From NCBI GenBank assembly GCA_945902755.1, contig CAMDNC010000013.1, positions 1-38,800 of the forward strand: a stretch of DNA of 38,800 nucleotides, read 5' to 3'. The DNA is from Flavipsychrobacter stenotrophus. Its GTDB lineage: Bacteria; Bacteroidota; Bacteroidia; Chitinophagales; Chitinophagaceae. The number at the start of each line of letters is the position of its first letter. Positions within the stretch are counted from its first letter, which is position 1. Position numbers and translations under genes: made by a program. The notes under the pieces were generated by a model. It was not told the origin of the DNA and did no database searches. It saw nothing but the letters and a program-made list of their open reading frames with translations. This document shows positions 15,345 through 24,129 of this stretch, piece after piece.

Positions 15345-15511
15345 ATCTATTGATAAAGGTACACTTTTTTGCCCTGCAGGTGTATAGATGGTGGTGATAG
15401 GGGGATATGTGAGGGCGAAACTGATTATTATTATTCGTTACAAATTATGCTGAGTTGCAAAAGCTACAGATAATCAAGTGTATATCTTGTGCCGCTATCT
15501 AATGATAGTAA

Positions 15512-16783
15512 ATGACTATCTTTAAAGCTAAATTTGATATTTTGTATTTTTCTGAGTTTGGTTTCGATGACGACCTGATGGATGGCATAGATGCCATGGG
15601 CTACGAAACAGCCACCCCTGTGCAAGAGCAGGTAATACCCCACATAATAGCTGGCAGAGACATAATAGCCGCTGCCCAAACAGGTACTGGAAAAACTGCT
15701 GCCTTCCTGCTACCAGTGCTGCACAAGCTGCTATCGCAGCCCCATGATGAGCATTCTATAAACGCACTAATAGTAGTGCCCACCCGCGAGCTGGCTGTGC
15801 AAATAGCCCAGACACTAGAGGGTATAACGTACTACACCTCTATCAGCTTTATATCGGTGTACGGTGGCACGGGTGGAGCTCTGTTTGCTGCTGAGCGCAA
15901 GGCACTGGAAAAAGGAGCAGATATAGTGATATGCACACCGGGGCGCATGATATCGCACCTGAACATGGGCTATGTGAAACTAGATGGCCTGCGCTACCTG
16001 ATACTAGACGAGGCCGACAGGATGCTGGATATGGGTTTTTATGAAGACATCATAAAAATAATATCGTACCTACCCGCACAGCGGCAAAACCTGCTGTTTT
16101 CAGCAACTATGCCACCGGCTATGCGCAAGCTAGCCAATACCATACTGAAGAACCCCGCCGAAATAAACATTGCCATATCTAAGCCACCAGAGCAGATAGC
16201 CCAAGGTGCTTTTCTGGTGTACGAGCCACAAAAAATACCGCTGGTAAAGTATGTGTTGGAGCAAAAAGAATTTGGCAGTGTGCTCATCTTCTGCTCTAGC
16301 AAGCTGAGTGTAAAAAAGCTGTATGAAGAGCTGCGCAGAGCTAACTTTTCGGTAGGTAATATACAGTCTGACCTGGAGCAAGACCAGCGCGAGCAGGTAC
16401 TGCTGGACTTCAGAAGCCGCAAGCTGAAAATAATAGTAGCTACTGACATACTGAGCCGAGGTATAGATATAGAAGACATAGACCTTGTAATAAATTACGA
16501 TGTGCCCCACGATGGCGAAGACTATGTACACCGCATAGGCCGTACAGCCCGGGCAGCTACCAAGGGTACAGCCTATACGTTTGTGACAGATAAAGAGTTG
16601 TACAAGTTTCAGAAGATAGAAAAGCTGATAGGCACTGATGTGCCACGTCAGGTAGTACCAGAGCAGTTTGGCCCGGCACCTGCCGAAACTATAGCTTCGA
16701 AGTCAAAATCGAAAAGCAATAACAAAAAACGCAAGTTCAAACGCAGCGGACCTGGCAAGGGAGCGCAAGGCGGTGGTACGTAG
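15512..16783 (+). CDS. DEAD-box RNA helicase, RhlE-like
   Basis: 423 residues with all helicase motifs: Q-motif FSEFGFDDDL...TPVQEQVIP, Walker A AAQTGTGKTAAF, PTRELA, GG, TPGR, LILDEADRMLDMGF (motif II), SAT, ATDILSRGIDIEDI and HRIGRTARA (motif VI). The last ~40 residues are Lys/Arg/Ser-rich and disordered, typical of RhlE and likely to bind RNA. Expected role: ATP-dependent unwinding of RNA duplexes in ribosome assembly or RNA decay. It is convergent with nusG and shares a bidirectional terminator with it. The upstream 167 bases hold no gene. Confidence 0.93.
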   Translation: MTIFKAKFDILYFSEFGFDDDLMDGIDAMGYETATPVQEQVIPHIIAGRDIIAAAQTGTGKTAAFLLPVLHKLLSQPHDEHSINALIVVPTRELAVQIAQTLEGITYYTSISFISVYGGTGGALFAAERKALEKGADIVICTPGRMISHLNMGYVKLDGLRYLILDEADRMLDMGFYEDIIKIISYLPAQRQNLLFSATMPPAMRKLANTILKNPAEINIAISKPPEQIAQGAFLVYEPQKIPLVKYVLEQKEFGSVLIFCSSKLSVKKLYEELRRANFSVGNIQSDLEQDQREQVLLDFRSRKLKIIVATDILSRGIDIEDIDLVINYDVPHDGEDYVHRIGRTARAATKGTAYTFVTDKELYKFQKIEKLIGTDVPRQVVPEQFGPAPAETIASKSKSKSNNKKRKFKRSGPGKGAQGGGT

Positions 16784-16819
16784 CGCACAACAGGTATAAT
16801 AAGACCAGCATACAAACAC

Positions 16820-16854
16820 AAAAAAGCCGCAGCCTCTTCAGGTGCGGCTTTTTT
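16820..16854. terminator. Bidirectional terminator between the RhlE-like gene and nusG
   Basis: AAAAAGCCGC pairs with GCGGCTTTTT around the ~13-base segment AGCCTCTTCAGGT, flanked by A and T runs on both sides. It can end both convergent transcripts. On the minus strand it cuts nusG off from any rplK-type gene. Confidence 0.85.
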
Positions 16855-16873
16855 AAATGTATAACGAGTAGTA

Positions 16874-17467
16874 TTATGCCAGTTTTTCTACCTGCATATA
16901 GTTCAGCTCTACTGGTGTAGCCCTGCCAAATATTTTTACTACCACCTTCAGTTTTTTCTTCTCGTTGTTTATTTCCTCTACAGTACCATTGAAGTCGTTG
17001 AACGGACCATCAATTATTTTCACTGTTTCGCCTATGATGTACGGATCTGCGTAGCCTATACCCTGCTCGCTTACCTCGTCCATTTTACCAAACATTTTGT
17101 TCACCTCTGCCTTGCGCAAAGCCGTAGGATGGTCTTTGCCCAAAAAGTGAATGACACCTGTTACATTTTTTACCGTGTGTATAATATCGTCGGTAAGTTT
17201 GCCGTCATTAGCTTCCAGCAATATATATCCTGGAAACAAAGTTTTCTCGCGGAGTACTTTTTTGCCATTCAGCACTTTAAATACCTTTTCTACAGGGCAC
17301 AATATCTGCACCACAGAGTTGGTCCAGTTATTGATTTTCACTTCCTTGTCCAGGTATTCTTTTACTTTTCTTTCCTTTCCGCTCACTACACGTATCACAT
17401 ACCACTTGGTATCTGGCGCTGGTGCCACAGCAGGAATTATTACTACTTCTTCGCTCATAGCATCCAT
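16874..17467 (-). CDS. nusG: Transcription termination/antitermination factor NusG
   Basis: 197 residues. After a short N-terminal extension (MDAMSEEVVIIPAVAPAPD) comes the NGN domain, starting KWYVIRVVSGKERKVKEYLD and containing LFPGYILLEA and GVIHFLGKDHPTAL. A KOW domain follows at about 145-190 (GETVKIIDGPFNDFNGTVEEIN). It binds RNA polymerase and couples it to Rho or the ribosome. It lies 4 bases after secE, as usual. Unusually, it is followed by a terminator and a convergent helicase instead of ribosomal protein genes rplK/rplA. Confidence 0.97.
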   Translation of the reverse strand: MDAMSEEVVIIPAVAPAPDTKWYVIRVVSGKERKVKEYLDKEVKINNWTNSVVQILCPVEKVFKVLNGKKVLREKTLFPGYILLEANDGKLTDDIIHTVKNVTGVIHFLGKDHPTALRKAEVNKMFGKMDEVSEQGIGYADPYIIGETVKIIDGPFNDFNGTVEEINNEKKKLKVVVKIFGRATPVELNYMQVEKLA

Positions 17468-17471
17468 TTGA

Positions 17472-17669
17472 TTAGCCGCCTATAGTTTTGTAAATGAATG
17501 TAAGCGCATTTTCAGACACAAAGTCCATACCAAAGATAACAACAGTAACCAGCGATAGCGCTACCAGCACTATGATAGTAGTTTGTTGTAGTTCTTCCCA
17601 AGATGGCCAGGTCACCTTGTGCAACAACTCGTCATAAGCTTCTTGCACATAATTGCCTAATTTACTCAT
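17472..17669 (-). CDS. secE: Preprotein translocase subunit SecE
   Basis: 65 residues, the single-helix form of SecE. An amphipathic N-terminal part (YVQEAYDELLHKVTWPSWEELQQT) carries the conserved KVTWPSWEE motif. One transmembrane helix follows (IIVLVALSLVTVVIFGMDFV). It clamps SecY in the inner membrane translocon. It lies between tRNA-Trp and nusG, the usual secE-nusG pairing. Confidence 0.96.
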   Translation of the reverse strand: MSKLGNYVQEAYDELLHKVTWPSWEELQQTTIIVLVALSLVTVVIFGMDFVSENALTFIYKTIGG

Positions 17670-17757
17670 ATTTCTATTTTAGTGACCAAACAACAAAGGT
17701 GTAAATAGCAGACGCTATTTACAACCCTCAATCGGTTGACCGATTAAACATTAAGGG

Positions 17758-17828
17758 CACGGGCACGCGGATTCGAACCACGATCAAAGGTTTTGGAGAC
17801 CTCTATTCTACCATTGAACTATGCCCGT
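17758..17828 (-). tRNA. tRNA-Trp (anticodon CCA)
   Basis: 71 bases on the minus strand. The acceptor stem is ACGGGCA/TGCCCGT with G discriminator, the anticodon arm is AGGT-CTCCAAA-ACCT with anticodon CCA, and the T arm is GTGGTTCGAATCCGC. It precedes secE-nusG in the same direction, an order typical of the phylum, where it normally follows tuf. Confidence 0.95.
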
Positions 17829-17835
17829 ATAAATC

Positions 17836-17868
17836 AAAAAGTCAAAAGATAAACTTTTGACTTTTTTT
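17836..17868 (-). terminator. Hairpin between the Na/Pi symporter gene and tRNA-Trp
   Basis: AAAAAGTCAAAAG and CTTTTGACTTTTT form a perfect 13-bp stem around a 5-base loop, with T-rich flanks on both sides. It probably terminates the symporter transcript. A promoter-like TACATTTG for tRNA-Trp lies upstream of it on the minus strand, so it could also fall in the leader of the tRNA-Trp transcript. Confidence 0.65.
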
Positions 17869-17878
17869 GAACACAGTG

Positions 17879-17910
17879 CAAATGTAGGAAATGTTTTTGG
17901 TTTTTTGAAA
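17879..17910 (-). promoter_or_regulatory. Candidate promoter of tRNA-Trp-secE-nusG
   Basis: Minus strand: TTTC, 20 bases, TACATTTG. The -7 element is perfect and the -33 has one mismatch. Transcription would start near 17872 and run through the 17836-17868 hairpin before the tRNA. Confidence 0.5.
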
Positions 17911-17940
17911 TCAATTTGAAGTTTTTGGGCGCCTTGCCGT

Positions 17941-18894
17941 TTACACTTCTTTGTTCACAATTACTTTATCAGGCAGTAGTTTATTCAGCACCCGCTCAAA
18001 CACAGGTATCAACCAAACAAAAACCAACACGCCTAGCATATTGAATAACATATGCGCATTAGCCAGTGTTCTTTCGATCGAAGCACCGGCACTAATACGT
18101 TGCACAAACCATACAAAAGGATAGAACAATATAAGACCTATTATAATTGACAAAAGATTGAAAGACAAGTGAAATAATCCTGTTTTTAATGCTGCTCTGC
18201 TACCATTTATAGTAGCGATCAACGTGTCGCTACAGGTACCTAATTCTGCACCTAGCATCACTGCTATACCTCCGGTAAGACTCAGCAATCCTTTTTTTGC
18301 CAATATTAGCGCCATACCCACCGTTGCCGACGAAGATTGAATAAACAATGTGACCACTGCGCCTATCAAAGCACCAGTCACAGGTTGTTCGGTTTTCTTC
18401 ATCCATTCAGCAAAAAATGGCTTCTCTTTTAGGGGCTCTACTGCATTTTCCATAGTATACAACCCAAAAAACAACACCCCGAAGTATAATATAATTTTGC
18501 CTGTGTTGCTCAGTTTTTCAGATTTAGAGGCTACCAGCAGCACAAAACCTATCAGCAACAGCACAGGTGAGTATTTACCAATGTCCATCGCTATTATTTG
18601 GCTGCTTACAGTAGTGCCTATATTGGCCCCCAGCACTATACCCATAGCTTGTTTGAAAGTCAATATTTTAGAATTTACCAGAACTATGGTAATAATGATA
18701 ACTGCCGAGGAAGAATCTAGTAAGGTAGTAACGACGACACCTACTAACAGACTACTAAAGGTATTTGAGGTAAATTTTTGTATCCAGTTATTGGCTTGTT
18801 CTCCTACTGCGGTTTGTAAGGTAGTAGACAAATTATTAACGGCATATAGAAACAACACTAAGCCAGCTATTATTGACAATATTATCTCATACAT
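17941..18894 (-). CDS. Na+/phosphate symporter family protein
   Basis: 317 residues, almost wholly hydrophobic with about eight membrane helices. It shows the duplicated family motif: LLDSSSAVIIITI in the first half and FIQSSSATVGMALIL in the second, each followed by GANIGTT / GAELGTC. In the first repeat the usual Gln of QSSS is Asp. It lacks the C-terminal PhoU-like domain present in longer NptA/YjbB proteins. Likely role: sodium-coupled phosphate movement across the inner membrane. It is a single gene, with a hairpin after the stop and ~220 gene-free bases upstream. Confidence 0.88.
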   Translation of the reverse strand: MYEIILSIIAGLVLFLYAVNNLSTTLQTAVGEQANNWIQKFTSNTFSSLLVGVVVTTLLDSSSAVIIITIVLVNSKILTFKQAMGIVLGANIGTTVSSQIIAMDIGKYSPVLLLIGFVLLVASKSEKLSNTGKIILYFGVLFFGLYTMENAVEPLKEKPFFAEWMKKTEQPVTGALIGAVVTLFIQSSSATVGMALILAKKGLLSLTGGIAVMLGAELGTCSDTLIATINGSRAALKTGLFHLSFNLLSIIIGLILFYPFVWFVQRISAGASIERTLANAHMLFNMLGVLVFVWLIPVFERVLNKLLPDKVIVNKEV

Positions 18895-19100
18895 ATACAG
18901 AAGATTCTTGGAGTCAAGAATACTTCAGAAGATTGGCATAGTATGGCCAATTGGTATTATGAAATTGTAACGATTTGTATTTCAATACTTTATACTACCA
19001 CCTACACAAAAATAATCAGGCGTAGAATGATCAATGTTTATGCAATTCAGCCCGCTCATTTGAAAATAGCAAATGATGCCCTACAATGCCTAATTACTAC

Positions 19101-19108
19101 TAATTTTG
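19101..19108 (+). promoter_or_regulatory. -7 element TAATTTTG just before gltX
   Basis: TAATTTTG matches TAnnTTTG and ends 4 bases before the gltX ATG, which would give a leaderless or nearly leaderless mRNA. No clear -33 TTTG is seen at the right distance. Confidence 0.4.
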
Positions 19109-19112
19109 GGCT

Positions 19113-20633
19113 ATGAAGGTAAGAGTAAGATTTGCACCCAGCCCTACCGGCGGCCTGCACCTGGGTGGTGTACGCACTGTATTGTACAACTATCTGTTTG
19201 CTCGCGCACATGGCGGCGATTTTGTATTAAGAATAGAAGATACCGACCAAACACGCTTTGTACCTGGTGCCGAGCAATATATAATGGATTGTTTGGCTTG
19301 GTGCGGACTAGAGCCAGATGAAAGTCCCGTAAAAGGTGGTCCTTTTGTTCCCTACCGCCAAAGCGAGCGCAAAAGCATGTACAGGCAATATGCTATGCAG
19401 CTTGTAGCATCAGGCAATGCATATTATGCGTTCGACACGCCTGAAGAGCTAGAAAAAATGAGGCAGGAGCATCGTAAAGATGAGCACTCTGCAGCCCAGT
19501 ATGATAGCAGTACCCGCTTACTAATGCGCAACTCACTCACACTCAGCCCCTCCGAAACCGAAGCATTGATAGTAGCTGGCACACCCTATGTAATAAGAAT
19601 AAAGGTACCAGAGCATACCACCATACACATCAGCGATATGATACGGGGCGAAATAGCCTTTGATAGCTCGCTGGTAGATGATAAAGTGCTGCTGAAGGCC
19701 GATGGTATGCCCACTTACCACCTGGCTGTGGTAGTAGACGATTACCTGATGCAGATATCGCACGCTTTTCGTGGCGAAGAGTGGTTGCCCAGTGCGCCAG
19801 TGCATGTGCTGCTGTGGGACTATCTGGGTTGGAAAGCACACATGCCCCTATGGGCGCACCTGCCACTGATACTAAAGCCCGATGGCAATGGCAAACTGAG
19901 TAAACGTGATGGTGACAGGCTAGGCTTCCCGGTGTTTGCCATGAACTGGCACGACCCCAAAACAAATGAAATAACAAAGGGCTTTAAGGAAATGGGCTTT
20001 ATGCCACAGGCGTTTGTAAACATGCTGGCTATGCTAGGTTGGAATGATGGCACAGGACAAGAGCTGTTTTCGCTCGATGAGCTGGTAAGCCGTTTCTCAA
20101 TAGAGCGGGTACATAAAGGCGGTGCCAAGTTCGACTTTGAGAAGGCTAAATGGTTCAACCATCAGTACATACAACACACGGATAACGATACACTTGCTAC
20201 TCTTGCACTTCCATTTATAGAGGCTAATGGTGCTACACCTACTCATGAGCTGGTAACAACTGTAGCAGGCCTTATCAAAGACCGCTGCACCCTGCTTAGC
20301 GACTTCTGGACACAGGGTCATTTCTTTTTTGCCACACCTGAGCTAGTAGAAAAAGCTGCCATTGCCGATAAATGGAATGAACAGAAACAAGCATTTTTCA
20401 GTAGCTGGACACAGGTACTTGCTGAGCTACCCATCTGGAATGCTATCGACCTCGAAACCTCATTTAACGACCATGTGCTGCTACACGGCATCAAAAAGGG
20501 AGAAGTAATGTTGCCGTTCCGCATTATGCTAGTAGGCGGTAAATATGGCCCAGGAGTGTTTGCGATAGCAGAAGTGATAGGCAAAGAAGAGACCATAGGC
20601 AGAATGAATACAACAATGGTGGCAATAGGATAG
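19113..20633 (+). CDS. gltX: Glutamyl-tRNA synthetase
   Basis: 506 residues, class I synthetase. The N-terminal FAPSPTGGLHLGGVRT contains the HIGH-equivalent HLGG, RIEDTDQTR is a conserved GluRS signature, and GKLSKRDGDRLG (about residue 258) is the KMSKS-type loop. A helical anticodon-binding C-terminal domain follows. It charges tRNA-Glu in the cytoplasm. Whether it is discriminating or also charges tRNA-Gln cannot be read here. It is a single gene with its own terminator. Confidence 0.97.
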   Translation: MKVRVRFAPSPTGGLHLGGVRTVLYNYLFARAHGGDFVLRIEDTDQTRFVPGAEQYIMDCLAWCGLEPDESPVKGGPFVPYRQSERKSMYRQYAMQLVASGNAYYAFDTPEELEKMRQEHRKDEHSAAQYDSSTRLLMRNSLTLSPSETEALIVAGTPYVIRIKVPEHTTIHISDMIRGEIAFDSSLVDDKVLLKADGMPTYHLAVVVDDYLMQISHAFRGEEWLPSAPVHVLLWDYLGWKAHMPLWAHLPLILKPDGNGKLSKRDGDRLGFPVFAMNWHDPKTNEITKGFKEMGFMPQAFVNMLAMLGWNDGTGQELFSLDELVSRFSIERVHKGGAKFDFEKAKWFNHQYIQHTDNDTLATLALPFIEANGATPTHELVTTVAGLIKDRCTLLSDFWTQGHFFFATPELVEKAAIADKWNEQKQAFFSSWTQVLAELPIWNAIDLETSFNDHVLLHGIKKGEVMLPFRIMLVGGKYGPGVFAIAEVIGKEETIGRMNTTMVAIG

Positions 20634-20665
20634 GTTATAGACTATACATTGGCTACATTACATAA

Positions 20666-20706
20666 AGAACCCGCTACTTTGCACAACGCTAGGTAGTGGG
20701 TTTTTA
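20666..20706 (+). terminator. Terminator of gltX
   Basis: AACCCGCTAC pairs with GTAGTGGGTT (one G-T pair) around a 15-base loop, followed by TTTTTAGTTTT. It lies 33 bases after the stop. Confidence 0.8.
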
Positions 20707-20791
20707 GTTTTAAATATTGCATGTACTGCTCCACAAGAATTGGTATTAACCAAAAGATCTTAACCAAATCACTATTCTGAGTTCAATGTCC

Positions 20792-23260
20792 TTACCCTGT
20801 CTGGCTACCAGCCCGGCGTTTTTCATCTTCTGCACCACTTCTATGCCTGCCTGCAGGTGCTAAGGTACGAGTGCCAAAACGATAGGTGAATGATACAGCC
20901 ACCTGACGGGTATCGCGCCTAGCCGAAAACCACTCGTTGTAACTATTGTAATAGGATGTACCACGTGGATAACCACGCCAGAACATATCAACCACGTTGA
21001 TGCGGGCAGTAGCGCGCTTGTCGAACAGGTTTTTTTGCAAACCCATGTTCAGCATCCAGCTAGGTTTCAGGTTCATGTAGCCATATACCTGTGGTGCCTG
21101 ATAAAACCCACCCACCTCTGCCGACCAGCTATGTGGCAGCACAAAACTATTACTGGTGTTAGCATCAAACGTAGCTTTACCTGCACTCAAATTGGTGCCT
21201 GCTATATTGCCTGTGTAGTGTGCGTAATATATGTTCACATTGGTTGTATTGTTCCACCAACTGCATACTCTTATCTGGTAAGATCCACTCACTCCAAAAT
21301 AAGACATTGACGACAGATTTTTTTGGGTCTGTATCGTCACCTTACTTTCGGTGGCACTAGGTTGCAACACTTCCGTTATAGGTGCTGTGGTATGGGTATA
21401 GCTGAGGTTGGTGATAAACTTCTGCTTCCAGGTGTGTGATAGCTCTGCTGCGTATGACAATGCAGGATTAAGATATGGATAACCAGTTTTGTAAGAAGTA
21501 GGATCCAGATAGTATGTAGCGGGGTTGAGCTGATCATAGTTGGGGCGTTCTATCCGGCGACTCAGGGTTAGGCCCAGGTCGTTGTGTGCATTTATGTGTC
21601 GCTGCACAGCTAAGCTAGGGAAGAGTTGTGCATAGTTTCGGGTGAATGTAGAGTCTCCTATTACTGGTGTGGTGGCATCGCCGCTAGCTATGGTTTGCTC
21701 TGCTCTTAGCCCTATCTGCGTGCTCCACTTGCCATACTCCTTGCCTACGTTTATGTATGCAGCATTTATCTGTTCTCTGTACAAAAAGTTATTGGTTCGG
21801 TTACTGTCTGTTACGGGTTTGCTGTTCTTATAGTTGTAAAATTTCAGGTCGTTTTCAGCAGTTACATAACTCATTTTTACGCCTGCATCCATTTTTACTC
21901 CATTGCTCATGGGTCGGCTATAGTCAGCCTTTACCGACCGTATTTGGGTAATGCCCGCAAGGTCGCCATGAAACTGTAATGGCTGCACACCTGCAGGCAC
22001 AATAGTGCCATCGGTCAGGTCGTGATAGTATCGGGTGGTGTAGTCTTGTCTGCCACTGGTGGGGTATGCCGCATAGTCTGCATCTACAGCCAGTGTTTGT
22101 CCGGCAGTGTCAAAGTTGTGTCGCAGGTTGAAGTTAGCAGTTCTATTACCCCAGTTATTGGGCGAGCTGTTTTGTGTCACAAAGTGCGATTGCTGCTTGG
22201 TAGTATCTGGGTCTATAACACGAGAAAAATTATTGCCATCGCGCCTGAAGTAAGTATGCTCGCCACTTACTGCGCCTCCTATAGTGGTAGCAGATGATAG
22301 GCTATAATCTGCACTCAGCACGCCCATATCTGTTTTGATATCGTAGAGGTAGGTGTTATCTTGCTCGTATGCACCGGTAAATGTACCATTCTCAAAAAAG
22401 TTTCTTTTCAGGGTCAGGTTATTAAATCCCACCCTGTTGCTATAGTTATAGTTAGCGTTAAGATTTAGTTTTTGAGTACGGTAGTTTATATTCATACTGG
22501 CATTAGCCTTACCATATACCCCCTGAGCATAGGTTGTATTTACGCTACCATTGAGCCCCATTTTTCGGTCTCGTTTCAGCTTTATGTTGATGATGCCTGC
22601 TGTGCCCGCGGCATCATACTTTGCCGGTGGGTTTGATATGAGCTCTATGGTCTCTACCGCACTAGCAGGCATACTTTTCAGCATATTGGCTAGGTCTTCG
22701 CCCGATATGGGTTGTATTTTGCCATTTATCATCACCGTCACTCCTTGTTTGCCTTTCAGGCTTATGTTGTCGTTGTTATTTACCGTCACCCCTGGCGAGC
22801 GTGCCAGTACTTCCAGTGCATTGCTGCCGGCACTCACTATACTGCTTTCTACATTTACCACCAGCTTATCGGCATGTACTTCTACAAATGGTTTCTGGGC
22901 ACGCACGGCTACTTCATTCATCATAGCGGCTCTGGGCAGCAGCATAATGCCTGGCAGTGTCACATTGCCGCCATTGATAGCTACCGGTGCAGATGTGTAG
23001 CCCTCATAACCCATCAGGCTCACCCGCACCACAAAATTACCGTCTGCTGATGGGGTGAGGTGATACTCCCCCTTTTCATCAGTGAGCTCTGTTTTCACCA
23101 GTACCGAGTCTGATGCATTCAGCAACAAAACACTTACCAGCGACAGAGGCTTGCCAGTATTATCTATAATTCTGCCAGATATGCTTCCAGTATGGGCTGT
23201 AGCCGACAGGGACAAGGAAATTAACAACAATAAAACTACTGAAAATCTGGTTGTGCGCAT
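20792..23260 (-). CDS. Outer-membrane beta-barrel receptor (TonB-dependent type)
   Basis: 822 residues. A signal peptide (MRTTRFSVVLLLLISLSLSATA) is followed by a carboxypeptidase-regulatory-like repeat (SISGRIIDNTGKPLSLVSVLL, about 25-105). A plug-like segment (EVHADKLVVNVESSIVSAGSNALEVLARSPGVTV...MINGKIQPISGEDLANMLKSMPASAVETIELI) and a large barrel with the OMP_b-brl_3 character (LGLTLSRRIERPNYDQLNPATYYLDP) complete it. It sits in the outer membrane and probably imports or senses an unknown ligand; no SusD or substrate enzyme is adjacent. The C-terminus ends in a basic, hydrophilic tail after the final strand-like SFTYRFGTR, not in an aromatic residue. A TACCTTTG element lies 20 bases before the ATG (23280-23287). 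Confidence 0.88.
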   Translation of the reverse strand: MRTTRFSVVLLLLISLSLSATAHTGSISGRIIDNTGKPLSLVSVLLLNASDSVLVKTELTDEKGEYHLTPSADGNFVVRVSLMGYEGYTSAPVAINGGNVTLPGIMLLPRAAMMNEVAVRAQKPFVEVHADKLVVNVESSIVSAGSNALEVLARSPGVTVNNNDNISLKGKQGVTVMINGKIQPISGEDLANMLKSMPASAVETIELISNPPAKYDAAGTAGIINIKLKRDRKMGLNGSVNTTYAQGVYGKANASMNINYRTQKLNLNANYNYSNRVGFNNLTLKRNFFENGTFTGAYEQDNTYLYDIKTDMGVLSADYSLSSATTIGGAVSGEHTYFRRDGNNFSRVIDPDTTKQQSHFVTQNSSPNNWGNRTANFNLRHNFDTAGQTLAVDADYAAYPTSGRQDYTTRYYHDLTDGTIVPAGVQPLQFHGDLAGITQIRSVKADYSRPMSNGVKMDAGVKMSYVTAENDLKFYNYKNSKPVTDSNRTNNFLYREQINAAYINVGKEYGKWSTQIGLRAEQTIASGDATTPVIGDSTFTRNYAQLFPSLAVQRHINAHNDLGLTLSRRIERPNYDQLNPATYYLDPTSYKTGYPYLNPALSYAAELSHTWKQKFITNLSYTHTTAPITEVLQPSATESKVTIQTQKNLSSMSYFGVSGSYQIRVCSWWNNTTNVNIYYAHYTGNIAGTNLSAGKATFDANTSNSFVLPHSWSAEVGGFYQAPQVYGYMNLKPSWMLNMGLQKNLFDKRATARINVVDMFWRGYPRGTSYYNSYNEWFSARRDTRQVAVSFTYRFGTRTLAPAGRHRSGAEDEKRRAGSQTG

Positions 23261-23279
23261 AGGGACGATTTTGATACTT

Positions 23280-23287
23280 CAAAGGTA
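23280..23287 (-). promoter_or_regulatory. -7 element TACCTTTG of the outer-membrane receptor gene
   Basis: On the minus strand TACCTTTG lies 20 bases upstream of the ATG at 23260. No good -33 match is seen. The rest of the 157-base divergent gap shows no gene. Confidence 0.45.
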
Positions 23288-23417
23288 TCTTGCCCCTAAT
23301 CCCTTGATTTCACCCGCAGTGGGTGATTTGCATATCTGTAACATTGTATGTGCCATACACAACAACCTGCACACTAAAATCTGATTTTTGTCCGTTATAT
23401 ATCCCTAACATCGTTAC

Positions 23418-24116
23418 ATGCACCTACTGAAATGCCTGACAATACTAAGTTTTAGCACAGCAACGCTGCTTGCGGGCTGTACTAAAAATGACACACCATC
23501 TTCTTCTGACAAACCATATCATCAATCATATAATGTAGAGTACTGGCTTACTGACAGTATAACCTACATGACTGCAAGTTTCAGAGAATATACTGCTAGC
23601 GGCCCCACTGTAAGGATATCCAATGATAGCGTCATTAAAGTCAATAACCTTACATACAACTACAACTATACAGGCACACTCTCACAGGGATGGAGATTTG
23701 ATGGGGTTCCAGACTTGAACATCGAACTGTTAAAGGCAGGTTTACCCATTCGCAACACAGTATCTACATCTGATGTAGGAGATTTTGATTTTGACTCTAT
23801 TATTGCCGGTACATTAAGCCGTGGTGGTAGTTTGACGGTAAGCTGGACAGGCGATCCGCTTCGTGATAAAGAAGTTGTAAGTATTAGCTTGAAACCAATC
23901 GGATTAAGCGTTTCTACATTTCCTGGTATCACCAAGATAATGTCGGGAAACACTATAACATTTTACAGTAACGATCTTTCTCTATTCAAAACTGAGAAAT
24001 TAAAGATAATACTTTCTAGAAAAATAGTTATCCCACTTATACAACTAGATGGCACAGCATCGGGTGAAAAAATTGTAGAAAAACAACGGTACAAAGAAGT
24101 ATTCCTAACAGACTAA
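23418..24116 (+). CDS. Lipoprotein of unknown function
   Basis: 232 residues. The signal MHLLKCLTILSFSTATLLAGC has a classical lipobox (LAGC), so the mature protein starts at a lipidated Cys followed by TKNDTPSSSD. The remainder is Ser/Thr-rich with alternating hydrophobic residues, probably all-beta (SLTVSWTGDPLRDKEVVSISLKP). I do not recognise a family. It is transcribed divergently from the receptor gene, with 157 bases between them, and ends 13 bases from the convergent GNAT gene; no terminator hairpin is obvious between them. Confidence 0.75.
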   Translation: MHLLKCLTILSFSTATLLAGCTKNDTPSSSDKPYHQSYNVEYWLTDSITYMTASFREYTASGPTVRISNDSVIKVNNLTYNYNYTGTLSQGWRFDGVPDLNIELLKAGLPIRNTVSTSDVGDFDFDSIIAGTLSRGGSLTVSWTGDPLRDKEVVSISLKPIGLSVSTFPGITKIMSGNTITFYSNDLSLFKTEKLKIILSRKIVIPLIQLDGTASGEKIVEKQRYKEVFLTD

Positions 24117-24129
24117 AAAATCCGGTTAG

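Noticed and set aside
17941-18894. Truncated NptA because the PhoU-like domain is absent
   Set aside because: Short forms without PhoU are common in this family, both SSS repeats are present, and the stop is followed by a terminator.
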